Notes: generated by a model not told the origin, from the letters alone. Shown: positions 31,931 to 45,929, counted from the stretch's first letter. The stretch is DNA of 64,000 bases from Takakia lepidozioides (GCA_030704615.1 CM060731.1:61424756-61488755); one strand, 5' to 3'. Numbers and translations: made by a program.

Positions 31931-32307
31931 TGTAGATTTGAGATGTCCCCAACCGCGAGGCCCCAGCCCTGGTGCTTGGTACCATTGGAAAGCCCTCGAC
32001 GAGGAGGGGTGCACGGGCTTGGTCTCATGATTTTTGGACGTACGGTGTGGGAGACGTGGAATTTCAAGTACTTTGGGTCGCTGAAAATTCCCGAAAATAA
32101 GCAAAGTGGGAATTCCTGGGACAATGTTTGGAGCCTCGAGAGGAGAGATATCAAGGGAAAGGTCTCCGGTTCAAATCTGGTTGTAGGCTCTGTGGAAAAA
32201 AACATGCATTTGGACTTAGATGACATTGGACCCTTGGGCCAAGGACAAAGGCTACCCTAGAGGTCGCACTTGGGCCTCGACATAGGAGACGCACTTGCAT
32301 ACATAGG

Positions 32308-32346
32308 AAACACCTGGAAGCGACAGCTCACAAATTAGGCCCCTTG
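32308..32346 (+). repeat. 39-bp direct repeat flanking a SINE, left copy
   Basis: Reads GAAACACCTGGAAGCGACAG and on to CACAAATTAGGCCCC. It matches 32537-32575 (GAAACACCTGGTAGCGATAG and on to CACAAATCAGGCCCC) with three differences that I can count. Confidence 0.6.
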
Positions 32347-32357
32347 ATAGTGAGAGG

Positions 32358-32540
32358 AGAAACCAACAGTCGGCACTGAGTGCCACCGAGATAGATTCTG
32401 GGGTCAAATCTTGCTACTGACGTGTGTGGTATACTCTTCTCCCTGGTTTTGGTTGCTGTCCCATTCCTACGCCTTCGTGGCGCGGTTACTGTGAAAAAGG
32501 TTATTTTCTCTTTTTTTTCTCTTTTTTCTTTTTTTTGAAA
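32358..32540 (+). mobile_element. SINE, family S2, with pyrimidine tail
   Basis: Shares ACCAACAGTC, GCACTGAGTGCCACC, GATTCTGG(G/A)GTCAAAT and GGTATACTCTTCTCC with the inverted copy at 32950-33078. This copy lacks part of the A-box region. It ends in a long T/C tail up to the second 39-bp direct repeat. Confidence 0.65.
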
Positions 32541-32884
32541 CACCTGGTAGCGATAGCTCACAAATCAGGCCCCTCTCACCGAGCCAATTCCCCTATGGAA
32601 GGAGATGAGTAGGAGATCAATTGGCGTCACCGCAAGCTTAGTCTCCCCAAAGCTCAATTAGACTTTGGCTCCGATGCTGCTTAGGATTAAATCCCCTTTA
32701 GCAAAATGGTCTTCTTTTGGGCCTTTTTCCGGCTTCCCACTCTTTCCCTTGCTTCTATGATGGAGCTCTTGTCTGTTCCTTGTTTTAATTTCTATGCCCT
32801 CTCTTCTTGGATCTGGGAGGTTCCCCATGTGTACTTGCCTCCATGGCCCTTGATGGTTATTTTTTCTATCTTATGTATCTCCTT

Positions 32885-32945
32885 CCAATGAATAAACTTC
32901 CAGGGCCTCTGTCCCCTGTTCTGTAAATTTAAAAAATAAAAACAA
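32885..32945 (+). repeat. Dispersed 3'-tail repeat
   Basis: CAATGAATAAACTTCCAGGG, then C-rich sequence and an A-rich tail. Similar to 3301-3360 and the minus strand of 53630-53680. Confidence 0.4.
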
Positions 32946-32949
32946 GCCA

Positions 32950-33078
32950 TGGACGGGACACCGCCCAGGGACGGCGGAGAAGAGTATACCAAACCCGTCA
33001 AGTAGCAAAATTTGACTCCAGAATCATCTGGGTGGCACTCAGTGCACTAACCAACTGAGGTACGGACTGTTGGTTGAA
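32950..33078 (-). mobile_element. SINE, family S2, with intact A box
   Basis: On the minus strand GTACCTCAGTTGGTTAGTGC (A box) precedes a B-box-like GGAGTCAAATT. The rest matches the copy at 32358. Confidence 0.65.
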
Positions 33079-33659
33079 GTTAATAAAAGTGGTAGCCAGA
33101 AAATCGGTCCTTCAATTTATAAGCATAACTGGTTTCCAAAAGAAAATAAAGCTTCTTTTGCAAATTCCGCCCTTTGCATTACTGACATATGCATATTTCA
33201 TAGATATATGTAAAATCAAGAGAAATCAGTTAGGAAAAGTGGTGCTTGGTCTCATTGTCCAACATGGCCAAATCTGCAATGCAGAGACTCTTCTCCGCCT
33301 TCATGTTGTATGAAAATGTCTTGATCAAGGAGGGACAAGGTAGTGGGGCCAGTGGGCCCTTTTTTGGGGCTGGAGCTGCACCCCAGCATCGCTTGATTCT
33401 GATACCATGTGCATGGTTCTTGTTTTTACCCCTAATGCAAGCATTGCCTTTGCCAATAAAGCCTAGGTATGGTATTGACCTGGGTATTGCAAGTGCCAAT
33501 ACCAAGGGTTCCAGTTCTTAACCCTAAAATAAAATGAGGGTCCCAAATTCTGGCAGGGCCTATTCCTGAAGGTCAAAAAAAGGGAGAAGATTGGAGGGGG
33601 CAATGGGGATGGATGGGACCTGTGTAGGTACAACATATTGATAATGGGCCAGACCTATA

Positions 33660-33818
33660 TGCGAGCCCAATTACACCGGTACTTGCAATTAATCCTAATC
33701 AGCGGTTCTTCCCATGAAAGATGTATGAAAAACCCAGAACCGGAGATCCTTTTATTCTAAGATTCTGTAAAAACCAGAACCAGAGGTAATGAAAGAAATA
33801 TAATGACCGGCCAACAGG
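33660..33818. mobile_element. Fragment related to the hAT-type MITEs
   Basis: Contains GGTTCTTCCCATGAAAGA, CCAGAACCGGAG and GACCGGCCAACA, close to the right half of the MITE at 54965-55556. No left terminus or duplication found. Confidence 0.4.
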
Positions 33819-33819
33819 G

Positions 33820-35351
33820 CACTTACCTCCATGGATATGTGGTGCTGGTTTGGCGTGCTCAATATTCATCTGCAAGGCCTCATCACTCATCACCTAAAAG
33901 TCATGCATGGCCCAAATTTACAGAACTACCCAGTTGCCACAGGTGGCATATCTATCAGAACAAATTTTCAGAAGCTCAAGCCCAATGAGAAGCCTGCTCT
34001 CTAGAAAATCTCATCATGCACACATGGTACCGGGCAATGCAACCTGAATTTGTATTTAAATCAGCCTGAATCCCAATACCTGGTAAACAAGCCAGTAAAG
34101 AATATCCACTCTAAACACAATATTTCTGCACTTCCCAAGTCTATGCAGTTCGCAAACAAGCCGAAGCTATTGGGTCATGGAAAGGGACCTTTCCTTTTCA
34201 CTACCGCGGACTGTCCTAACTCACACCAGGTCATTCTGCTCCACCAGTGACAGAAATAAAAGGGGAAGTTCACTTTTGACTTCAGTTCTTGGTTGAAAAA
34301 GCTGGAGAGGCCGCCCTTATGAGCTCCACCATTTCATTCTAGCACCATCTGATTTTGAAAAGCCATGCTCGACCAGATTGACGACCTATGGTATGTTGCA
34401 GCAGACCAAGTTATTGAAGTAAACCAATACTGGCACCTGCAGCGACAAGAACGTTATTAGCACCACACACACATGACAATGTGACATGGAGCTTTCTAGA
34501 ATGACAATTGAGGTGGTACGGTCTATTAGTGTCATTCCCACTCGACAAATGCTAGTGAATGATTCTGTACAGCCAAGCTGTGCTCCTGCCCGGTAAGTGA
34601 ACTTGGTCGCTCTACAATCTTACCTTGTTGCTAACTGGCCAAGCATTAGCTGAGTTGGTTGAGTGTCTCAATCATTACTGTCAACAGCCCACCTTATGCT
34701 TTTGAGAGCTAAAATGCTGGTGTCCGGTGGCTGTTCCCTGTTCTACCCTTTTTGTCCGGGGGTCTTTTTCTGTTCATGGTACAATGTTTGCAGTTCTATT
34801 GGCCACTGACCTTGTCAGCATAGGTTGCAATTGAGGGTTTCAGTATATATATGTGGGTCTAGGGCATTTCCATGAAATAAAATAAAAGAGATGAAACAGC
34901 ACGTACCATGTGAGAACATCCGGCATACACAACAAATGGACAGATATAACCATCTGAATGATAGAGTTGATGATATCATTGACTTCATGAAAGAGTAAGG
35001 AGGTTTGGATTCGCCAAGGAACCTGTCTAGGTCAGGTTGTGGCCTACAAGAGCATCCCTAATAACTTATTTGTCCTATCATTATGTGACAGGGATACCAT
35101 AGAGCCAAAAGGATAGATGAATCTTACTGGTGGAGAAGAACGGAACAGCTTGATGGTGATTTGCGACAGGCTCTTGGCGGCCCACGCAACCCACTCTCCT
35201 CAGAACCAGGTTATGTTCCTTGCCCACACTGAGATTCTATATGTTTTCTTCAGGAAGATTAATTCTCTTCCACTTGCAGGAATGTATTTAAGTAGCTCAT
35301 GCGAGGCACAGGTTGATGCTCGCACATGCTACCAAGCTCCCAGTAGCAGAC
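33820..35351. other. Downstream of importin-11, no gene seen
   Basis: Probably holds the importin-11 3' UTR (minus strand). I could not place a poly(A) signal with confidence. No other coding frame is convincing. Confidence 0.45.
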
Positions 35352-38300
35352 CTATGACTGCATGAGCTGCTGCAGTTGATTGAGGACAGATGGGTGGAGA
35401 CGAGACATGGCAACGCTGAAGACCGCTTCCCCATGGAGTGCCGCACACATCTGCAGCTTTTCCTTCAAAAAAGGAGCTAAGGCCACATTGTTGACAGGAT
35501 CTGCAATATAGACCTGCATTTGTCCGTGCCATCCACATGCAACAGTGCACCAACAGTGCACCAATCATTACGAAGGCATTATCTTTCAGAGACATTAAGG
35601 CATTGTCATACAGTTAATTTCCAGTACATACAAATAAGACACGATCTTTTGTCCAGAAAAATTCTAAAATTCCTAACTCTCCTTCACTCCAGGTCCAAGG
35701 TCACAGGGTACCAACAAGCTCATTAAAGAGCACATTGTGCATGTACAGTACCTGTCTCTTCCGGGTATCCTCGCTCTGTGCTGTTACGATAGATCCATCC
35801 TCCACATTATTGTAATCATAGCTGAAAAATAACCAACTTATTGCCAGTCAGCCTCCTTTTCAAATCGTGGCTAATGACTACTTCATAAGGACTTCCAGAT
35901 TCTAAGGTCACATCCAGAAGACTTACCATATGCCCCAATAGCTACAATTTGCGATCCCCACCAACTCTGCAACCTTTGAAAAGAATAGAATTACTATTCG
36001 CATTTACTGAAATTTAGCATGCACACAAAGACCAAATCTGCCAAGTGCTTACCCAGATACCACACCATTCTTGTCCGCTTCAGTCTCCTGAAGGACACTG
36101 GTGCAGACACTGCAGGATCGCAGATAAAAACGGGTCAGCATGTTGCCTACTTTCTGTACATGAAAAACCTTGAAATACACAAGCAAGAACAATTCTGACA
36201 CTGGTGCAGACACTGCAGGATTGCAGATAAAAACAGGTCAGCATATTGCCTACTTGCTGTACATGAAAAACAAGCAAGAATAAATCTGACACTGGTGCAG
36301 ACACCACAGGATTGCAGATTTCAGCACATTGCCTACTTGCTGTACATGAAAAACCTTGAAATACACAAGCAAGAATAATTCTGCCTTTGGAGACGAATTA
36401 TATAGGATAACTTACAGAAGTGGGGTAGGAGAGCGGTAATTCTCTTGATCCAATTTTTCATTTATAAGGGCAAGAGGGTCATACAGAGAGGAGAAAGATA
36501 GAGACCTGAGGATTTGCTCGAGTCTATCTAAGACTTGCGGCTCCCTTAATGCAAGCAAAATGCAAAGAGCCAATGCGCACACCTTCCGCTTTATTGGAGT
36601 TGTCAAGGAATCAAACTGTTGATATCAAGCAACACCCACAACATAAAATATCAGTTTGATCAGAGTCTGAACAATGTGAAAGGCAAGAAGGAATATTAAA
36701 AATGTAACGTAGGCATACCTAGATTTTTGAAGACTAAAAATAAGGTTGACAATACAGCTCACTGAAGGAAAGTTTTGACCCTACAGTTAGCCAAGCATCT
36801 GAGTTGAGCATTTTATCCACTAGTATGGATGCTACTTGAAAATTTCTTGTAGGAAGCAACATACAGAAAGAAAAATAAATTTCAGCCAGAGATTTTTGCT
36901 ATCCATTTCCATCAAAGGCTTAGCCCCCCAGCATATTAAGGCTACTAGAGCCAGCCGTGGGGTTCAACGCACCAGCATACTCAGCCCAAAATTACATGAA
37001 TGATGACACTGATAACATGCAATCAAATGTGAAGTTATGAGTTGACATTGATATCTAGAGATCCTAGCTTTTGGAACTGCTCGCATAGCTCTCTAACCTT
37101 GCAACAGATGTGGCTATGATTGCTCTGCCGATCACTGCTGAAAGGAAAGGGGAAAGATCGTCCAGAGAGACCAATGAAGAGATACGCAGACAATTGTTTG
37201 GACTGGAATCCTAGCGAAGACGAAGGATGCATGCCAGAACTACAAACCTACAGAAGTATAAAAAACAGTATGAGAAGGAGAAATTAAAATTGTACCCAGT
37301 CAAGGTTACCTTGTCAAGCCAAGCATCAAAGAAGAGAAACAGTGCACTTTGGTCTGAGCCTGCCACCCCTGACTGCTGTAGAGCAAGGATAAGAGATGGT
37401 TGCGAAGTGAGTTGTACAAAGAATCCGCTGTTTTGTACTAATACTCTTGCTAGTACCGCTCCTGCTGATGCCCTCACCATTTCAGGCTCCTCCCGTCCAT
37501 TCACCACCACCAACAGCAGTTTCTGCACTTACAGTCACAAAGAATCAGAAAACGCAAGAGTACCCTTCTCTGAACAGGGATATTACCAGCCAACAGTTGA
37601 AAGGATCTGAAGACCCTAAGATCACATAATGCGAGGTCCAACATGGTTAGAAATACAGAAAGACAGCCTCTGTCCAAACCTTTCCTATATCAACAAAGTA
37701 GGGAGGAAGTAATAAACCAGAAGAGGTCTGAGATCCTATCACCTGTAAAACGGCTTCCAGAAGTGGAGGTGCATCCCGGGGAAAGCACTGCGGTAAAATT
37801 GACCACAAGCACATAGAACCTCCTCAGCAGACGTTACTGAAACTTCAAGTGTAATTTTGCACCTTGTGTTACATGATAAAGCCCAAGAATGAGAGGGCAC
37901 TTGTTTGAGCTTTTCTGACGGTGACATTTTTCTGCACATGTGCAAGTCCAGGAAAACTAGAAAAACACAGGACAAGCACAAACTACAATGCAGTGAAGTA
38001 GAGATTCAGTAACCTGGATGAGAGCATCTATGACAGGCAAGGTACACATCATTCCCTTTTCCTTGACATTGCCAACCACACTGTCCAGAATTTTTGCCAC
38101 TCCAGCAGAGTATTGCTGTAAAAACTCCACCCCACCAAGAAGAACATAGCTTTCTATAATGTTCATGGCTACCTGCATACCACAGCATCGCGAATAGAAT
38201 CTATTATACAGAAAAAGGACAGCAAAAACAAAGAACAATGCATTGATTGCTTGGTCAAACTTGCATTGTCTGTGCACAGACATCCTCAATCCCATGTAGA

Positions 38301-41105
38301 CATTATTGAATGAATTGATCTGATGAATTGAAATAAGATCTGAGCTCTTGATTGTATGGAATGTAGCACAAAGCAACCAGCATAAGCAAATTTCACTGTT
38401 ATATTCCAACTGTGACCCACACTCTGCTGGAAAATAGTGAAGTAACTTCACACAAAAGATAAACCATATTCAACACATCAAAGTTCAGATGACAGCCAGA
38501 TAAATGATAATTGGTGCTACAAGACACACCGCAAGATGGTCAAAGTTCCGCTCCATTTGAGTCACAAGGTGGGGAAATAGGGCAAGGAGTCGAGGCTCCA
38601 TGGCCGGTGCCAGCCGGAGTGTTGTTTGCCACAACTATAACCACACATAGCCAACAAAAAGGTTTTGTTATGAGAACATTAGAAAAAGATAACCGTAAGC
38701 CTACAATCTGAGGTCTTCAGAGCCCTTCTACAACAATGTTCACTGCTAAAAGCTCATGAAATCGAAAAGAAAAAAACACATGAAAATGTGTGACTGAGGC
38801 ATACCTGCATACCATCTTCTAGCATATTAAGTTCATCCAGCTGATTGACATCAGTACTATATTGTAAAATTGGGAAGAGGAGATCATAACAAGTTGGGGA
38901 GCGTGGCCCAAGTGCTATCAAGAGACGCTGCAATGCAAGCATCACTTGTATCTGCAACAGGCTTTCCCCCTCTGAGTTCTGCCACACCTGCGCCCCACCA
39001 TATACCAGCAACAATACTCAATGAGTCTCATACCATGAGTTGCCCGATGTTTTTAGGCCTGACTCCGGAGTTTACCTACTTCGGGGTGCTCACAATCAGC
39101 CCAGAGACTGAATCCAACAAATTGACCAGTAAATGAGGCACACAACCTCTATACAGAATTGTCACTCCAGTACACAGCACAGCTGGGACACCCCTAAAGT
39201 ACTGTCCAATATTGTGCCTCACCTACTAAGCTTCAGGTAACCCAATAAAATAAAAGCTTGATTTGCTGCAATAGTGTACATACGCAAAAGGAAACAAAGA
39301 GACGAATCACAAAGAGTACCATTAGTGTACAGCCATCTGTGCAATACAGCTATAGTGAAGACTTGCCTGAGGCAAGAAGGACAAAATTTTCTCAACACAT
39401 GGTGCTATCTTGTCACCGAGACGGTCAATGATGAGAGAAACCACATTAAAAATTTGAAGCTGCACCACAAGACAGTGCACAAAAGATATAAATGCGATGC
39501 ATGAAGAGTAGATATGGAAGGAATACTACCATTCTTACAGACTCAACTAAGGCATACAGGGAGCACGTGTTACTCATGACACTTTACATTCCATAGTCTC
39601 TGCTTCAAACAGCATTTAGACAGTAGCCATGCTCTCATACATAACACTAACAATACGCTGCAAGGAACAGGGGTTGAGAGGGCAGGTTTTTCATGACAAT
39701 CAATTGGTTAGTCTGGAGTTACAAGGTCTTCCCGCGTTTTCAATGAGAATCAGAAATTCTTTAGATTATTAATAGAAGGTGGTCTAATCACAGGGCCTTA
39801 TGGTTGATTTAGTGCTTTACAGATGCACTTGCAATCAGCTCTGGAAAAGAGAGCTCAGTGAGATTGATTACCTTTGAGTCAAACTCTTGAGCACTCTGCA
39901 TAAATTTGAACAGGAGCTGCAAGCACATGGGTACAAACTCCACAAACTCCTCCTCATAGAAATGAACATCATCTATCAGACTACGCAGCGAGTGGCATGC
40001 TGCAAGCTGCACCCAGATATTTGTCCTCAGTCAAGTTACCCGCCTCTCACACCTTTACCACATTGTATTTGTGGTATCAGTCAATCCATACAGTTGGACT
40101 CCAAATTTATGGAAACTTAGCTAGCCAGCAGTTACTGAAAGAAGGGAGGGGATGACATGCAATTTGACACACCACCTAAACTTGCTTGGTCGTCACTGCA
40201 GGTAGATGGGAGATATTGAAACCTACAGACAGCTGGTGCTCACGTCTCTGTTGCCACTAAAAGCTGAGAGATAGATAAGGTCCACATCAGCACAATGATC
40301 TCTCTCGCAGCAACATTCCTTCACATGGAGATGGAGCTCACAGCAAGTTTGAGGAAAGAACATGGCAAACAGAGTGAATGAATGGCCTTCCCCATTGGGC
40401 ACGAGGCTGTGGTTCAAATGACGAGAACGCTGTAAACTGCTGACTGCGACCCCCAGCTTTGGCTGCCAGTGTGCGTAAATCCCACAGGACCAAGGCAAGA
40501 AGAACCTCTTGAAAACATTTCTCACTTCCTCGAAGTACTACTTCCACATAAAATGCTGCTAGACAGGTGTTGTACTTACTTGAACTGCCAAGTCCCCATC
40601 TCCAAGGAGTCTTAGCAAGGCTCTGTATATTGGCTTTCGCATATCATCCTTAATCTGGAGCAATCAGCCATATATGTGATGAGTGAAATGTACAGAGCAA
40701 ATAGATGCAGCAGATTCAATGATGAGTGGAAGACAGGAGAAAGGCATATGGACATACAAAATCTAATACAGAAGGAAAAGGGGAAGGAAGAACAACTTCA
40801 AACCCAACTCGTGACACCACACAGTAAAGATGTGGAAATGAACGATTGTAGCAAGAAAAAGGGTTGGTAAGCAACATATTCCTGGCAAATTCACAGACAT
40901 GCAACAACCTGAAAAGCATACACAAGGCCTCAAAAGAGGAACACAAACCTTGCTCACCCACTGGCCCAATAGCCAAGCCACTCTACGATGCAGAATAAGT
41001 GCATTGGGGTGTTGGTTATTTACTTCATGCACAAGTGCGCCTTCCCACCTGCTTCAGAATTTTTTGGAATCAATTCATCATACTTGTCTGGCCAACATAC
41101 TTCGA

Positions 41106-41137
<32 letters not shown>

Positions 41138-44100
41138 CCCCCCCCCCCCCCTCCCCAATGCCATGAGTACATTCTCTCCAAAGCTCCATGGCCCCCAGTG
41201 TGTGAAATGTCTTCTCGGTGCGCATTAAGTCCATGCTGATACCTCAGATTTTGCAGATTATACAGACAAACAAACTCCAATGACTTCCGAAATAATTGGG
41301 GACTGAGCACTACATACCATGATTTGAAATCGATGTAGTCATGAAGGTCATAATTCGCAGCCCCAACAGCATTGTAGGCGGCCTCCTTAAGCAGTAGTGC
41401 AGGAGTAAGTTGGATATCTACCCCTGGTGCTGCAGGTGGGCACCCCTCTGATGCTTGCTTAAGTATCTCGACAACTACTGGTGCCAACAGCTGCATGAAC
41501 CAAAAAACTCTTGTTGAGCAAAAGTCACCCCTATCATAAAATGGCCTTCAACATTTGTTATGCATATTGCCATCTGGGAGTGATCAGTATCAGCAGTGAG
41601 CCCTCAACCAAGTATTTGCAGCCGATGTACAACAAAACGTCCCGTCAACCTATCGAGTCCATGTTTAGTGCAGCAAGCCTTGAGGACCATAACATTAGAT
41701 GAATCTTACGATGGTCAAAGACTCTGCCAGATGTAGAATTTCTTTCAACCTGCCACATCAAGAGGGACCAACAGTCCCGGGGGAGAAGTATAAAAGTAAG
41801 AGGGGCACCTCACGATGCGACTCAAAAAGCCCAAGATAGAGCGATTCAGCACACGGTCGCAGCTTTTCTTTCCATTGAACCAAATCTTGCTCATGGTGGA
41901 ATGCTTCTGGATCTCGAGACCACTCCTCCAGATCCGTTGAGGTGAGCACAAAGTATCTGTACCATGGACATGAGCGTGAGCAACTTCGCATATGTACAAG
42001 CAATGCTAGGACGTCCATGCTTGACCAGCTTATTGAATGGCATGACCAAACAGAACCTGCGTAGTAGCTCAGCTTTCTCCTCATTACGATAACAAATTAC
42101 ATTCTCACCCTCTCATCTTTGAGTAATGTTTGGTCATGGTCAACTCATGATTTTTCTGGCGTGCTTACAGATCTATGGATATGTAAGGTCTTTTGGTCGT
42201 TCTTCCTCTCCTTAATTTTCTTTTTCTTTTTCCTTTCTGGACAAAGGAAAGGCAAACACCTCGGAACAAAACGTACAAAAACAATCCTTGAAGGCAGTCT
42301 CCTACAGGGGTTTTCGCTCTCTACACAACTTAGTGTGCACTGTCTCTCAAGCACTGTTATGCAGAAACCTAAGTGTGTCAGAGCACTACTTCTTTGAGTC
42401 TTTGGCTTCACACATTCTATTTGCAACTCAGTTGATCTAAGACAGCCTACTGCACACAAAAAAAATTCTTTCACTCTCTTACACCCCCTTTGGCCATTAC
42501 GGAGTTTCTTTTGCTCGTTCTGAGGAAAAATGGAGACACCCCTGAACTCTGGGAGGTGGACACGAAAAGTCAGGAAAGGCAAGAACTTTTGTCAAATGGA
42601 TTAGAAAGCATGACCAAATGGAATATAATATTGAGAGTGGTCAGACTATAACAGCAAGCAAGATTCCAAAGACACTCAAAAGCTTGTACACACCTCCGCA
42701 CTAGGATTCCACAAAGCAACACCAGACGCGGCTTGTCCAAGAGGGACTGCAAAATCTCTTCAGCCTGTCTAGCAAGATTCCCTTTTGCTTCTTCCATGGA
42801 CGGAGTGCTTTGCCCAACAACCCGCCCTGCTTTGTTGGGCCTATAGGCAACACACTGGATAACAGTCTGAATGAAGACCATGCACTTTATCAAAAACTGT
42901 TCAAACGCACCGCCCTCCTCCTTTGGTTCTGTTATTTGCAGGTAGCAAAAGTCCAGGACTGGAGGGAGTACAGCCTTGTTGCTGAATGAGTAGGGATGTG
43001 CAGATAGCACTTCCACCATTATCTTCATCAGCCTCAGACATGCCTTCTCTATAAACCCTCGGAATGCTTGCCCTTGTGGCAGCGCAGTGCCTGAAAACGC
43101 CATTGAATATCAAAACTTTCAGCTAAGAATGGTGGGTCCCAGAAAACATCTAGTGACATACAATCATTACATTGATATGCTTAGTAGGATCCTCTATTCT
43201 GTGGAGGATGGTCGCTTACGATATTGAAGTAGAGACTGAACTGCTTGGAGAAAAGGAGGACACACTTGTTTCACACGTGCCACTTCCTGCACCAAAGCCA
43301 GAAAACACAAACTAGCAAGATGAAAGAGGGACCAGGGGCTGAGAGGTACAGTACAGACCAGAACATCACAGTTCACTGCACTTCTTGGCACACAAGATAC
43401 ATGCTTCAGTGCTTAGAGATGAGCATTTTGTTCACTTCCACAACATTGGCGTGCAGTGTCAAGCCCAACCAGCCTGGCAATCCAGGTCTTCAGCAAGATT
43501 TGTTAATCTCAGACAATGGGCCAATCTATGGCATCTACATTGGAGTGACAGCAAGTAACATCTAGGACCAACACACTGACTGTTTTGAAAAGCAACTGAC
43601 ACCAAATATTCCCTTAGCACCAACAAGCAAGGGTAATCGTGATTACTTGAACAGACTTGGCATCACTTTGAAAGCCGTGTAGTAGCATACGACGCAACAC
43701 CTTTAAGCAGAGCATCCAGCGTTCACAAGTCAACTGGAGTGCCTTGTCTTGATCAGAGGAGAGCAGACCACTTTCTGGGCTATTAAGAATGATTGAAAAG
43801 CCTTGAAGGATTCTTTGTATGTCCGCACACCAGTGATGCCATGTGTAGTCAAAATGCTGGGAGGTGATCTGCATAAGAGGCCAGCAACAACTCCGTAAAC
43901 CTTGTCATCCTCTTTGCCAGTGAGATTGCACTATTGCAATGTCTACTTCAAGTGAGTACTTACGATACACATACCTCAGCAAAATTACGCTGGTCTGCTG
44001 CAAGTCGCTTGGTGGATAGCTCTTTTAGAATTTGGTTGAGTACCAGATATACACGCTGGGTGGTTAGGACATCCGGGGACTGGAGCATCTGTAGCAGCGT

Positions 44101-45929
44101 TGGGAACAACTCTTGCCTGCCAACCACTTTGATTCAGATTCCAATCTTACAACATCTACAAGAAACATTGCAGAGGGGACTGTACAAACAAGACGTAATA
44201 TTCCAACTTCTTGTACGGTGTGATTGCAGCTAGTCCCAGGCTGATGGGTGGTTGTAAAGGGATTTCATGGTGAACGAATAAAGTAGGAAAGAGAGAGCCG
44301 AAATGATAGGTTCAAACTTCTCTTATTGTTTGCAGTAGTAGAATCAGTAGATTTTCAGGAGCACCTCCTGAGGTGGAAGGAGTTGCAGTGATACCATAAA
44401 CTTTTCCATACTCACAATATAATCAAATGACAATGTGACCAGAAGTAATAGATGATTAAGAGGAATGCTTCCAATGCCCTCAACACAAAGGTGTCCTCAA
44501 AACCAAAGAGAAGGCATACCACTCTCGAGGATAATCGAAACGAGCAATTTTGGAGATTAAAAGGGCAAGCTGCACAGCAACCTGCGATATGAGATCATAA
44601 TTAGACCTTGCCCATGACAAAGCCAACCGCCAGATTGAACATAAAAGGGGACAGCAAGGAACATCAACAATCAAAAGTATACTCACTGCATACCAAACAA
44701 AAAGCACGTGAAGAAGGTTGAAAGAAGGGGCTAAGCATGCAATTGTAAGAGAAACAGAGGGAGCAGGATATTGTGGCATACCTGACTGTTTTCCTCCCTT
44801 ATTAGCTCAAGCAGTTTTCTACGTAGATAAGGTTTCTCTGCATCACTTATGCCCCTGGCACACATGTGCAACTGTGAGGACTACCTCTAACGGGACCAGC
44901 TACTAACTGGTGAGATGGACAGGAAGAAAATCGATGTCCAACAGAGAAGGCAAGAAGGGAAAATCCAGAACCCTAGCGAGAGAGAGATCATACTCTTGGT
45001 GGACACAAAAGAAGGATTTTCATGGAACTATTTGGACTCCACTACATACCCTTGCAGCAAAATGAAGGATCTAAATGCCAAAAATGGCTCCACCGCCAGC
45101 TTGTGGTGGAGAGCACATAAGCACATACAAGAACAAAAATATAATACAGGGTGACAGACAAGAGAATGCATTTCACAATCAGACACTAAAAACTCTAGAG
45201 GGTAGCACAGCTTCAAACCACATAGCAACAGTACCCATTCGTACAAGAGGACACAAAAGGAAGACAACAGTTACATTATTGCAAACAACAGCATGCAATA
45301 GATCATTTGACCGTCAGGAGTAGTACCACTGGGGAAAGAAGGTGCAAACTAAAAGAAAATTGCATTCCACCAGCAAGGTGACTACAGGTCGAATGTAGGT
45401 CTTGGAAGAAAATGCTCCACATATTTCACAGTCGTGAGTGAGGCGCATCCTAACAATTCAAGGATCCACAGCAGTACCGAACATCAAACATGTAGACAGG
45501 CACACAAGACATTGTTTCCAAAGGGCCATATCACTTACGGGGTGTCTCGTCTAGTCCTCCAATAGCGATTAATACTATTCTTGAAATATACGGATGCAAG
45601 CCACCGGGCGTCACTCTGCTGCCCCAAATCTTTGGCCGCAATGATCTCCTACATTCCCATAATCATCATCAATTCCCGTTACTGTTCAAGAATTACGAAC
45701 ATAACATTTCTGGAGTAGGCAGAAGCATAAATCTCGGGCTCTAAAACCTCTCTCTTTCTCGCTCTCTCACCTCCCATGTGGATCGTACCAGAAGGCAAGA
45801 ACAGAAGCCTGGCCTGCTCTCGCAGGCGGAGAGAGTATCTTCCGCAGGCTTGCGTATGGCCTCCTCTTGTCTCAAAGCATTTTGTAGCAGCGAATACACC
45901 GTTGAGAGATCTTGCGACGTGACAGCCAT
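35352..45929 (-). CDS. IPO11: Importin-11-like nuclear import receptor (karyopherin beta), 23 exons
   Basis: Exons in order: 45929-45789, 45648-45539, 44854-44782, 44581-44520, 44116-43975, 43868-43647, 43286-43220, 43090-42694, 41956-41809, 41490-41318, 41048-40949, 40654-40580, 40006-39872, 39459-39367, 38987-38805, 38634-38530, 38172-38014, 37787-37743, 37522-37310, 36615-36506, 36109-36053, 35821-35752, 35513-35352. They sum to 3042 nt, reading in one frame to TAG (1013 aa), close to the plant family length. The importin-beta N-terminal domain starts near residue 26 (RKPAEDTLSACESRPGF); family motifs include ISKIARFDYPREW, SWHHW-like YTWHHWCAD, HHEQDLVQWKEKLRPCAE and the C-terminal FSVAMSRLHPSVLNQL. 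Importin-11 binds RanGTP and carries cargo through nuclear pores; the Arabidopsis relative is KA120. Introns are GT-AG except intron 14 (GC-AG). Exon 20 has two in-frame donors, 36506 or 36416; the longer form adds 30 residues. It appears functional. Confidence 0.93.
36096..36384 (-). repeat. Triplicated intron-exon acceptor segment in importin-11
   Basis: Three tandem units start at 36096, 36199 and 36290 (periods 103 and 91). Each carries the polypyrimidine/branch region and the first 13 or more bases of exon 21. The downstream copy is the real acceptor. The middle copy keeps CTGCAG; the upstream copy has lost it. Confidence 0.85.
41108..41155. repeat. (CT)n then (C)n microsatellite in an importin-11 intron
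   Basis: About ten CT units, a short interruption, then about 14 C residues. It lies in intron 10 between exons at 41318 and 41048. Confidence 0.9.

Noticed and set aside
35927-35964. Candidate extra importin-11 exon with splice-like ends
   Set aside because: Including it breaks the frame of the next exon or adds a stop. Exon 21 joins 35821-35752 directly in phase.
35352-45929. First thought of exportin-4 for the large minus-strand gene
   Set aside because: The exon peptides (RKPAEDTLSACESRPGF, FHHEQDLVQWKEKLRPCAE, ISRMHPS-like end) follow importin-11, not exportin-4.
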